Source: Lineus longissimus (taxonomy: Eukaryota > Nemertea > Pilidiophora > Heteronemertea > Lineidae). Taken from it: 64,000 bases of DNA. The stretch covers positions 15,983,501 to 16,047,500 of the forward strand of contig NC_088323.1 of the NCBI RefSeq assembly GCF_910592395.1. The letters run 5' to 3'. Below, piece after piece: positions 1-10,900 of the stretch (its first letter is position 1; the number at the start of each line of letters is the position of its first letter). The translations under genes and the position numbers were made by a program. The notes under the pieces were generated by a model, which saw nothing but the letters and a program-made list of their open reading frames with translations, was not told the DNA's origin and did not search any database.

Positions 1-115
1 ATATATTATAATATATTATAATATAGAATACTAATATAGTTATAATATATTATAATATAGAATACTAATATAGTTATAATATATCATAATATATTATAAT
101 ATAGAATACCCATTG
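1..115. repeat. AT-rich tandem repeat at window edge
   Basis: Almost pure A/T, built from repeated ATAATATATTATAATATAG-type units joined by the short phrase GAATACTAATATAG, seen at least twice. It lies downstream of PSME3 exon 7, in the intron leading to the missing last exon(s) or beyond. No coding signal. Confidence 0.8.
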
Positions 116-270
116 AAAATGTTTGCGTTTACCAACCCCCAAAAATGTGTCATCAGGAAAAGAAAAAATGATTGGACTATCACTATATGAGAACCATCAT
201 TCAGGACCACTGTCGTCTGCTTCACAAGGGCATGAACGAGTCATGAAATATTTTAGCGATCTTAACGTAC

Positions 271-2911
271 CACAAACGGATATTTCATTAATTTTGTCAC
301 CATTTTCCCTCGAGTGATGAAGTAATTAGCTATGTGCGTACTGAATGAAGCCGATTCTGTTTCAGCGTGGACCACATCGGCCAAGATGTCTTCCTGTCGG
401 CGAATAATAGGTAAGAAAAATAGGAATAAATAAACTTGAAAAATATCAGGTCCGAGACTATTGAGAGAAAGAGTCCAAGAAATACAGTGAAATCACCTGA
501 ACTGTAAAAAATAGGTTATCCTAAACAGCGCCCAGCAAGTTTAAAGTCATCAAAATAAAATATATTGGTCACAGACGAAATAAGCAGGACATTTTTCACA
601 TTTCCTGAACGTTTCATGACATTTGTGTGCTAAATTAGCGAGGTGTTGTCTAAAATATACCAGCGTTCACCACTCAGTCGGCGGCCATATTGGATTTGAC
701 TTGGCGGAAATGACAGAGCTTCCCAATACTACAGGAGCCCTGTGATTTGATTTTATTTTATGACAATATCTCCCTGATCTCCCATCCAAAAGTCAGGAAA
801 TTTTCAGGAAATGTGTTTCATGGTGTACTTATTTCGTTTATGGCTACTAAATTTTATTATTATTACTTTACAGCTGATTTTATATTTATACCTGGTGGAC
901 GCTGCTTAGGATGGCCGTAATAAATAACAGATGAATGGCATGGTGTTATTTTAGAACAAGTTCATCACCAAAAAGCTATAAAAAAGAACTATGCTATATT
1001 CATCAATGGACCAATGCAGATTATTCCGTCCCAAAGTGAAGTAGGCCTGCTGTTAGTGCAGCCAAGGAAAATATCACTCTAGAATTGAGAATTCTAAACT
1101 TTGTTAACAGACAACGAACTAAAGATCTAAAATTTGTAATTAGTCATGATGCAAATTATGTCAGAATTTCAATCATGGCAAGAAACCATGGTTACCAGTG
1201 TTACACAGGATATGGGCAGTTGCAATAGCATTCCGCGACGTTACTATTTATAGCTCACAAGGTCATTTGCATAAGATATTGATGACGTTTTAGTCACGTG
1301 ACAGTCGGACATCGACACTTATTTCTACGCATTTGAGCTTATTTCAAAGTCAATTATCTTTGACCCTGCATTGTTTTTAGCATGAATGATACCATAGTCA
1401 GAGAGAAAAATATTCAGAACAATTATGTAGTATCTAACTGCCCTAGTTAGAGAGCCTGAAGCCATTACGAAACCGCATGTTTGTCCGACATTGCCTGTAA
1501 TTCAGCGTTGGGGAAATAGAGGGCAGCAGCTGCAGTGACGTCATCTTCGCGGAATGCTATTTGTCAAGCCAATAACCTGCATCGAAATTAATCCAACGCC
1601 AATGAATTGAAGACGGCGACAGCATTCGCTTATAGTTTCTGCTTTAGTTGTCACAAATCTTTATACCGGTACTATAATAGTCAATGACAAAGATTCACAC
1701 TTCAGCCCAGGCAAATGTTGGTCGCTCTTTTTCCAGTAAGACTGATTTTAACGATAGAAAAATGTCACATACCTGAACTGATACGCCGAAATTATTACCA
1801 TCTTCTATTCTCGGAATCATAAAAGTAATCCACATCTTCACCTGGAGAGATAAGATTTCTAGAATATTCGTTTTGCACTTTTTAAAAAGGGTCACAAGAT
1901 TACATTCAGGATCTTTGAAAAAACAGTTAACCAGGCACTAAGTGAACGATGCCACCCTGCACCAAAACAACTCTCCGCGGTGGCATTTCGTAATAGACCT
2001 GGGCCGCGTCTGCGAGTTAAGCTAAATTGCCTAGGACTGGAGGTGGAATTCCTGCCCTTATTCAATTCTGATGTAAACATGAGCTCATTCCATAAGGTTT
2101 CACGGACTAATCACATTCGTCTCCTTCAGACTTACACAGTTGGCGTGCTCCACTAAATCCCTGATATACGGTTTTAATTTGTCCACAATTTCGACTATGT
2201 GTTGATTTGATGGGGAAATACCATTTGGCAACGCAAGAACTGCACTTCCTGAAAGTGAAGAGTGACAGAAAGTAGAATAGTAGACTGACTTTGGAGTCAT
2301 AGCTTTCATGTATTCATTTGGCCAACTTTATACAAATAATTGAAAACATGTACAAGAAAAAGAAATGAGTGATGATCAGGGACACAGGTGAGATCAACGG
2401 TTTGAGTTCGATCGCCAACAACTGTGGAATATGAAGCCACATGAAGCCATGCAGTCCAAACACATCTACATTATGACTATGCTTGCACTAACTCCACGGT
2501 ATGGTCCAAACAAGGGCCTGGTTTAGGGATGGCCTTTAGTCTGAGACTGGATTCACTCGGACAGATGGTTTGCCTTGACTGGGAGATGTGGGACAGCGGT
2601 TGTCGATAATGACACCAGATGGAGCTTTTGAAGCACCACAGAAACCTCGTAATTTTCGATCATTTGACCCTTTTTAGGGTCAAGACATCCACCCTTTTTA
2701 TTGAAACTGATAACAGACTTCTTGAACTCAAACCAACATGTTTCATCACGGGCCATCGATTATTTAAAATTTTTTAAAAGATCACTCAAGACTCACCTTT
2801 TTATTGAAGCTTTTGGGTAATTGTTTTATCTCACCTTTTTACGTATGTACAAAATGGTTTTATCTCTGTAAAGCGCCGCTGACAATTTATTTTTAAGCGG
2901 CGCTATATACA

Positions 2912-2945
<34 letters not shown>

Positions 2946-4391
2946 CATTTCAAAAACGTCAAGCTCACCTTGCATCTTAATGTAATCTTCCCCTCCATCA
3001 TGTCCGTCCATCTTTCGTTTCTTCTTTGATGGTTCGTGATTATTCGCCAGATCTGGTGTGGGGATGTTCAGGTCTGTGTAGATGGTCGGTAATCGATCAT
3101 AATTAAGTAACTCGGACTGTAAACAAAATCTATTTGTTAGGAAAAGAAAGGCTCATTTGCTATGCAAATTACAGTTTTACTTTTAGCTCGTAACTAAGAT
3201 TTAAAAGAAGCTTCGGCCTCAGACAGTCTTTAGAAGAAGGGCCCAACGCCAAATCCTAAGATTCAGCATAGTATACTTGTCAAAGAAACTGTTCCTTACC
3301 TCCAGAATATTCTGTAATTCCATGACTTTCTTAGGAAATACACTTTTGACCAGTTCTTCAGCCTGCCATTGCCGAAAGGGAAAATAAGTTATAAAATTTC
3401 AATATGCAGTCACACAGGGCTTCTGCAGGGCCGGGGGGGCTTGGCTGGAAGAAGGGGGGGGGGGATTTAAGGTGCCGAAAAGTCTCAAGTGACTTTTAAA
3501 TACCTTCTTTTTTAAAAAAAGTTCTAAAAACATTTTTGGACAGAAAAACAGGCAATCCATTCCAAGAACACAACTCATTACTCAATAATTCAAACAAAAA
3601 TCCCTTAGGTCATCATTTAAATGAGTGGTCTTGTGACACATTGCGTACATTCGAGAGCACTTCTCTGGAGTGGTACTGGTAGGCCTACTGTTGGCGTAAC
3701 TGGGTGGGGAAACTGAGGACCACATGAAGAGTGAATTAGACCATACATGTACAGTAGAATCTCTCTTAGTGGACACCTCTCTAATAAGGACAACCTCTCT
3801 AATAAGGACACTAGTTTTGGTCCAAAATTGTTTATTTCCATTCAATTTGACCTCTCTAATAAGGACAACACTTGTCAGTCCTGAGGGTGTCCGTAATAGA
3901 GAGGTTCTACTGTTTTTAATACTCACCTTTGCCTTTGTGCTTTCTTTGAGGCTTTCAACCTGTGGCAATGAAACAAATGAATAATCAATCTGTATCAATC
4001 AATCAATCAATCAAGCTGACAACGACATAATTTCAACTTCAAATAACGCCCAGCAAGTCGTTTATCTGTGGTACATGTAGTCAGGTCATCCTAAACAGCG
4101 TCCACACACGACAGACTTGAGTCAGACTACTGTCAAGTTGGAGCCACAGCCTGCATGCATGCAACCCACGTCTCGTGAGCGGGCTGCTGTGAGGATTATG
4201 CATGATTGCTGTGAGTGTGAGCGTCTCAACGACTCCTGACCTGCGAGAGCGTCCCCCGTGGCCGTCACGCCGTGTCACTGTCAGTATGGAAAGTCAATGA
4301 GACCATGGAGGTATATACCTCCGGCTCCATGATGAGACACAGTAGTCCTTGCTTTTGTGCTTTTTGTAACCTTGACAGTCACCTCATTCAT
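271..4391 (-). CDS. PSME3: PSME3, proteasome activator complex subunit 3 (PA28gamma / REGgamma), 3'-incomplete
   Basis: Spliced minus-strand gene. Exons in transcript order: 4371-4391, 3927-3959, 3300-3362, 2969-3116, 2136-2248, 1773-1841 and 271-393. All introns are GT-AG and phases agree (phase 1 only between the 148-nt and 113-nt exons), giving 190 residues of an expected ~250. The family is known as an 11S ring that caps the 20S core and promotes ATP- and ubiquitin-independent degradation of nuclear proteins. Visible landmarks: FPKKVMEL in the first helix, LPNGISPSNQ after the variable insert, the activation loop PRIEDGNNFGVSVQ, and YFITRGKMVTKLMKYP near the C-terminal helix. The insert carries KKKRK, a classical nuclear signal, which supports the nuclear gamma type. 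The ~50-residue C-terminal end lies left of base 1. The 7-codon first exon (MNEVTVK) is the least certain part; it was chosen because its donor is in phase and the joined peptide aligns with PA28 N-termini. It is divergent from PSMD11. Confidence 0.93.
1224..1561 (-). mobile_element. MITE, AATAGCATTCCGCGA-ended family, copy 1 (reverse)
   Basis: A 338-bp element bounded by inverted AATAGCATTCCGCGA-type ends. The interior matches the copies at 6333, 12697 and 17141 in reverse orientation, sharing CATGCGGTTTCGTAATGG and the stretch near TCTCTCTCTGACT. It lies in the PSME3 intron between exons 6 and 7. No coding capacity; superfamily not assigned because no target duplication is clear. Confidence 0.85.
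2850..2946 (+). repeat. SINE-like 3' end with (ATT)n tail
   Basis: The pattern GTAAAGCGCC, about 20 bases, AAGCGGCGCTATATA and then a run of ATT triplets (about 2914-2946) looks like the tail of a SINE or LINE. The same layout recurs at 42983-43050. It lies in the PSME3 intron between the 148-nt and 113-nt exons. The 10-isoleucine reading frame over it is only the ATT run. Confidence 0.5.
3750..3914. mobile_element. TA-flanked MITE, CAGTAGAAYCTCTC family, copy 1
   Basis: Inverted ends: 3752 onward reads CAGTAGAATCTCTCTTAGTG and the right end (to 3912) reads the reverse complement of CAGTAGAACCTCTC. The left end follows TA; the right flank is TT, so the duplication is imperfect. The interior is made of short repeats of CTCTCTAATAAGGACA. 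Ends and TA target fit a Tc1/mariner-type non-autonomous element (inference). It sits in PSME3 intron 2. Confidence 0.7.
3996..4012. repeat. (AATC)n microsatellite
   Basis: Four perfect AATC units in PSME3 intron 1. Confidence 0.8.
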
Positions 4392-4958
4392 TGATATGCA
4401 CGCCGCCAGCCCACAGAGCCGGCCGCAGCCCACAGAGCCGGCCGCCGGCTTCGACCCGTTGTTCTTTTTCACGTAGGCCTACGTTGGCTAGGCCTACTTC
4501 ATGACTTCGAAAATCACGAAATTTCACTTTAATTAGTACTTTTCATCCGCTCCAATGTCGAATTGAAAACATTTCATAGCATGATCGTACGATTTTAAGT
4601 GTTAAAAACAATAAACACACCTTTGACGTTGAATCTTCAGGCATTTTGTATGTATTACTTAAATTTAAATAAGAAAATATGGCGATTTTGTGGGGTAAAT
4701 TCGCGAAAAACTGTATTATCACGTTTTTCAAAGTTCAACTGCGCATGCGTATTCTTTTATTCTATCACGGGTTTTTGGTCTAATAAACTTAAAATCTTTA
4801 ATATCTCAGTAATCAAACGTTTAGAGACAAAAATTCAATAAAACTCATATAGTTCGAATAATAACAACAACAAAAAGTGTAAACATTGTCGATAATACCT
4901 GTAATTTAAATATTAAAATATTTGGACCGATTGCCCAGGATCAGAATCCTGAATCAAG
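4392..4958. promoter_or_regulatory. Putative bidirectional promoter of PSME3 and PSMD11
   Basis: The 567 bp between the two divergent start codons contain both 5' UTRs and no other recognised gene. An NRF-1-type palindrome, TGCGCATGCG, lies at 4740-4749 near the middle, and a YY1-type AAGATGGCGGC (4956-4966) overlaps the PSMD11 ATG. The PSME3 side is GC-rich with an 18-bp direct repeat (GCCCACAGAGCCGGCCGC, about 4408-4444). No convincing TATA box was seen. NRF-1 and YY1 motifs are typical of TATA-less housekeeping promoters; shared control of the two genes is inference. Confidence 0.7.
4740..4749. promoter_or_regulatory. NRF-1-type site
   Basis: TGCGCATGCG matches the core of the palindromic NRF-1 consensus. 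It lies roughly 350 bp from the PSME3 ATG and 210 bp from the PSMD11 ATG. Confidence 0.6.
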
Positions 4959-4966
4959 ATGGCGGC
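4956..4966 (+). promoter_or_regulatory. YY1-type site over the PSMD11 start codon
   Basis: AAGATGGCGGC includes the initiator ATG (4959-4961). This is the classic YY1 position in housekeeping genes and also provides a reasonable initiation context. Confidence 0.6.
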
Positions 4967-7900
4967 TGTGGAATTAGAACGAGCGACGGCACTTTCCGAA
5001 ACAAATGCACCGGTTTCCATTGATATACTACATAAAATTGGTAAACTTAACATGTTTAATAGAAAGTGAAGGGTCGTGATCTAATGATGTGAATTTTATC
5101 GGTGTACGTTGCTGACAAACCGTTTAATTCGTCCTTCAAAGTTCAGCATGAAGAACCGGCTCAAAAATGCTCAATCATTCAGTGCAATGTGGCCTCTTAT
5201 TTCGCCAGTTCCCTAACTATTTTTTAATGAAATTTCTGCTTACAGTACTTGGAATGGCAGAACTTATGGGTTAATGACGCTTACCATTTTGTCTGTCATG
5301 GTTCATTTGACCAAAAACTGGAACAAGTTTTTTTCTTCTTTTTGTGGTCTTTGCATAGGCTACTTACTCTTTCACTAGTTTCAGTCTTTGACTTTTTCTC
5401 CTTTTTTTAGACTTGAATGAGTTCTTCTTTGTTGTAAATCATGAAAAGTATTCTCATCACCGGTTGTTTCCTTCCAGTCAAAGATGATGTGAAGAAGAGC
5501 GATGTCCGAATCATCGTTGAGGATGAGGTGCGGATCAAGGAACAAGCGATTCTGCAGCTTGGAGCCTTGCTGGCAAAGACAGGCCAGGCAGAAGGTGAGA
5601 TTTGTTTCGATGAAATTGAAGACCACACCAAGTCGTATTTTGTTCATTTGCTGCGACCGAACCTGGGAGTGAATGTCATATTTTGACACAATGTAAACTT
5701 TATTTCAATCAGACCAAGTTTGTCATTGTGACTGCATTGCCATTGGGTAAGTTTATGTCTTCAGAGTCCATGCAAGCCAGTTGTTAGGTCTTGGATGCAA
5801 ACATGGCCTGTAAAGCCTCTGTGGATGAAAAGCAGCTTGTTTTCTGTGACACTTGCATGGACTTGGACGGAGACGAGGTTTCCTTTCCAGCTACAGCTAT
5901 GTTCCAAGGCGACATGGTCCCAATTTATTCTACCTGTTCTTATGATATGTTATTGTTGTTTCAGAGCTGGCAGGCCTGATCAGATTTATCCGACCCTTCC
6001 TAGGCCTAGTGAGTAAAGCCAAGGCGGCCAAGTTGGTGCGAGCTATGGTCGACCTCTTCCTGGATATGGAGGCTGCCACAGGAAAGGAGGTATGTCTATA
6101 GTCGGCTTCCAAAATATGACTGACCTGCCTGGGAATTTTACCAGACCTACAGGTGGCGAAGTTGCAGGACATTGGTTCTGAATCACTGTCTTACAGTGTC
6201 TGGCTTCTTCAAAGGTGAAGACATCGAAAGACATGGTTCATTGCCTTGTTGCCCTTCTTTTCTGTGGAATGGGATGATTAGATTGGTGCTAACTTTGCTT
6301 AACTGCTTTGGGAAGGTTCGAAATCTACTTGTAATAGCATTCCGCGATAATAACGTCACTGCAGCTGCTGCCCTTCATTTCCCCATCGCTGAATTACAGA
6401 CAATGTCGGACAAACATGCGGTTTCGTAATGGATTCAGGCTTTCTAACTAGGGCAGTTAGATTCAATCTGGCACATGTTCGAGTGTTGGAAATACTACAT
6501 AATTGTTCTGAATATTTCTCTCTCTGACTCTATGGTATCATTCATGCTAAAAACAATGCAGGGTCAAAGATAATTGACTTTGAAATAAGCTCAAATGCGT
6601 AGAAATAAGTGTCGATGTCCGACTGTCAAGTGACTAAAACGTCATCAATATCTTATTCAAATGACCTTGTGAGCTATAGATAGTAACGTCGCGGAATGGT
6701 ATTCCTGCCATGTTTGTATGAAGATTGACTAGTACTTGAGTATTGGTAAGTAAGTAATATCTGATTTCCTATTTCAGGTTGAACTGTGTCAGGAATGCAT
6801 CGACTGGGCCAAGGAAGAGAAAAGGACATTTTTGAGACAGGCTCTGGAAGTAAGTATACTCACCTTGGTGTGCAAGCACCACATTTTTCGAGGGTATTCC
6901 TCGCACCGAGGTAGCATTTTCTGGAAATGTCATCCCTTTCGCCGAGGTTCTCTTGTTAACTCACGGAAAATGCTAATTAATAAGTACTGCACCATGTGTT
7001 TTCTGATGTGGCAGTGAAAAGTTTGTCATTACTTACTGACATTGGTTGTATTCCACTCACACAGTCACTCCATATGATGGGCCGGCCCAGGTCTCTTGCT
7101 TGTGATTATTCTTTGTCGTGTACTGGTATAGTTTATCCTCTAGATAATATGTCCTCCGGACTCAATCTGTTCTCCATGAACAACTCTCCTCAACTACCTT
7201 AAATAGTCCCTCCACCCAAAAGTACACACAGATCTGTGATGTCATCACTACATCAGCACAATGTCATTATTTGTGTGTAAGTGGTCTGCTAGTCAAAGTT
7301 AACAGCAGAGCCGCGGACGATATCCAATTCGACAGATCAATAGTGACGCTTAGTCCCCACGAAACCCATCAAACTACACATGACCCTTGACGTAAGACAT
7401 GTGCTCATTTTTCGTTTCAGGCTCGACTCATTGCTCTGTATTATGAAACCAGCAAATACCAAGAAGCGATCGCGTTAGGTGGGTGGCCTCTTAGGTCTAA
7501 GTTGGTTTTTGATGGCGAGTTCCTGTGTTACAGATCCCAGCAGATATATGTGTATTATATTTATACTTCATTAGAAGGTCAAGAGAAGTAGCGTAGTTTA
7601 AGATGATAACTAAGTTTCTCCCAAGTGTCGGTAACATTGCGCAAGTGTAGGAAGTTGAGTAGTTAAGCCCCAAAGCCTGTCTCATCAGGCCAGTTTGAAA
7701 TTAAATTAAATTAAATTACCATATTTTATAGTGCCCTATACAGGTAAAACGAGCTCTAAGGCACTTTACATTGGTAAAACACTGGTGTAAAACATAAGAA
7801 ATTTAAAAGAATGGTAATAAAGGAAAATATAAAAACAAAAAAAACAAAAAAACTAGAGCACTTTACATTAGTAAAACATCGGTGTAAAACATAAGAAATT

Positions 7901-10900
7901 TAAAACAATGGTAATGAAGAGAAATATAAAATCTAAGACTTTACCCATTTAAAAAATATTTCGAAAATAAATGAGTTTTGATGGCCCGCTTATATTATAT
8001 TCAGAATGGCCAAAGATTTGATCGTTGATTTTGATCAAAGTTGTGGTCGTTGTTTTCCAGGAACTTCCCTGCTGAAGGAGTTGAAGAAGCTTGATGACAA
8101 GGCCCTGCTCGTTGAGGTACAACTCCTAGAAAGCAAGGTGTACCACGCTCTCAGCAATCTGCCAAAAGCAAGGTAAAGTCGCTTCAAAGATAATCAGAGT
8201 CATTTTGTCCTGTAAGCTGTCATATAAGTCGTTCTATGAAGAGACATCTTTCCAGGTGAATGATAATTTGGACAATTTATAACTTGATACTTGATATTTG
8301 TAAAAATGTTACTCTCGTATGCTTTACGGTTCTGCTGTTCCCTAAAGGCCGCTTTACACATGCAACTTTTTCCAATGAAACATGGAGAAACATTGAGAAA
8401 CATGAAACATCGAGAAACCTTACCTTGGACGTTTACACAGTGAAACACTATGAAACAAAAGTCCACTCATATGCATTTGACTTGTCACTTTTAGCCATTT
8501 TGCCATTTTGGATATGGAGTAAAAATCACATGACTTTTTATCACAGTCTGATTGGCCACAGAGTTAAAATGTAATCGACACTTGTAGAAACTTGATGAAA
8601 CTTGTCCAGAATTTACGAGCTTGTTCGTAAATTGTTTCATGTTTCTCCTAGTTTCACAAGGTTTCAAGAAAGGGGTTTCATCATGTTTCTACATGTTTCT
8701 TGACCAGTTCACACATGCAACATGAAGAAACTTTTAGGTTTCATGGTTCAAATTACATAGCCTGTCAGTCAAGTTTCTCTTAGTTTCTATGTGTTTCTCC
8801 TTAAAAGTTGCATGTGTAAACCGGCCTTTAGTTTCTATGTGTTTCTCCTAAAAAGTTGCATGTGTAAACCGGCCTTCAGTCACATGATCATTTGGACTCA
8901 TTGTATTTTAAGGGTTGGCGAAGTTTTCGTAGGGTTGGATCGCTAAGTTAACTCAAAGTTTACGGAGTTTTGTACATGTATGCAGCTATCGGATGCAATT
9001 CATGCCATGTTTCTGTCTTTCAGAGCTGCATTGACGTCAGCCAGAACCACAGCCAACGGTATCTATTGTCCACCCAAGCTCCAGGCAGCACTCGATAACC
9101 AGTCAGGTAAGAGGCTTATCTCAGATAACATGTCGTTACTCAGGTGATCTTCTTCTTCTTCTTTAGCGTTCGCTCTGCACTTGGAGGGGTCATTCTCCTA
9201 GGAGTAATCCTCCTCCAAGGCGGGATGAGCGTATCCTGTGTGCCACTATGGTTAGGCGCCAATTGGGTTTATTGGCCTAGTGGTCCGACTTTGGCGAGAG
9301 AGATAGGGTCCACGCAAGCTACTCATGTTTCTCACTTGGTGGGGTCTTAGCTTGCCCTGGCATAGACACCAGGTACAAGGAACCTCGGTTTTGAGTCTCA
9401 TTCGAAGGGCTGTGAAGAGCCAGGAATTTTAGTTCCTTGAAAGCCACGCCTGTTCATCCAGACATACAATCCTGGGTTCTCCTTGGGATCGAACCCGGGC
9501 CCTATTGCGTGGTAGCCAGCAGTGTAAACCACTAGGCTCTGGGTTCTCCCCAGGATTGAACCCGGGCCCTATTGCGTGGTAGCCAGCAGTGTAAACCACT
9601 AGGCTCTGGGTTCTCCCCAGGATTGAACCCGGGCCCTATTGCGTGGTAGCCAGCAGTGTAAACCACTAGGCTCTGGGTTCTCCCCAGGATCGAACCCGGG
9701 CCCTATTGCGTGGTGGCCAGCAGTGTAAACCACTAGGCCATGAGGCTCCTCTGTGATCTGAAAGTAAACTCTGAATCCGATCCCTACACTCCTGGCATCT
9801 CGTGTCCCTGATGAGTCATATCAGGGCGCTCTCCATAGTGTCGCACGTGATCTTATCATTGGCCACGCTCTAGCACTTATCACCCAGCGTAGATCTTCCA
9901 TCTGTAAATTTTTAAAACGGGCACTGCAGACGGGATAAGATTGGAATTTGGACTCCAAATGAACAGAACTTATGATCAGATAAGAGACAAGACCACAAGC
10001 CTTGTAGCAGTTAAATTGTCAATGTTTGACCGCGACGCATCAAATAACGCGTGGGGTTGTGAATCTGCATTTTAGATTATGTTATTCCGGACAGTTGGCA
10101 AGTAAATGGTGAAAAATAAACTGGTAGTTGACCACGGAAATTTTTTGATAATCGACAAATTAGACAGACTTTGATATTTCCACTCTTTTCAGCCAACTGG
10201 CAGAAAAAACTCAAAACACGCCCCCTATTACCCAATTAGCAAAATTCGAAATTAATTTTTTCATCAAATAATTTCTTTATATCTGTAGACTTGCCACAAC
10301 AAATATTTTTTCAATACCTCTCCAAATATGTACTTGAGAGTTAAAAACATGCACTCGTCTAATTGATAGGCCTCGACCCTCCAACCTATGAATATTCATT
10401 AGTGGTCTTGTCTCATAAAGGGTTACTGTCTAGCCAACTCAAAGAAGAAAAAAGATTGAAAATTGCGTAAGCCCAAGTCTGGGCCAGGTTGCCTTATATG
10501 ATGCTATTGATAAAAATAAAATGATGTTGTCCTGGTGGTTATCTTGTCCTTAGTTTAACGATGAATACTCCTTGTTATTCCAGGTATTCTCCACGCAGCT
10601 GACGAAAAGGACTTCAAAACAGCGTTCTCATATTTTTACGAGGCATTTGAAGGTTATGACTCCGTGGACAGTCCGAAGGCTGTGACCTCACTCAAATACA
10701 TGTTGTTGTGTAAAATTATGCTGAATCTGTAAGTACAATCAAGTTATATTGTAATGCCAATTTGAATGCCATGGACCTAAATCAACGTTTTGAAAAGATG
10801 GCTTTTGTCAGCCCCAGGGACGTAGGTCTACTTTCAGTTTGTCAACAGCCTGAGAATCTTCTTCTTCAGCGGTGACTCTGCACTTGGAGGTGATTTTCTC

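Noticed and set aside
2100-2309. 69-codon minus frame taken as one exon
   Set aside because: Splice sites trim it to PSME3 exon 5 (2136-2248); the ends of the frame are intron.
3582-3998. 138-codon minus frame containing VESLKESTKAK
   Set aside because: Only the 33-nt PSME3 exon 2 inside it is real; the remainder reads into an intron and a MITE.
9144-9350. Plus-strand 68-codon frame
   Set aside because: It lies wholly in the body of a minus-strand SINE.
9480-9745. Cluster of four tRNA genes
   Set aside because: A- and B-box-like words are present, but the 67-bp units lack a foldable acceptor stem and anticodon arm and are fused to a SINE body.
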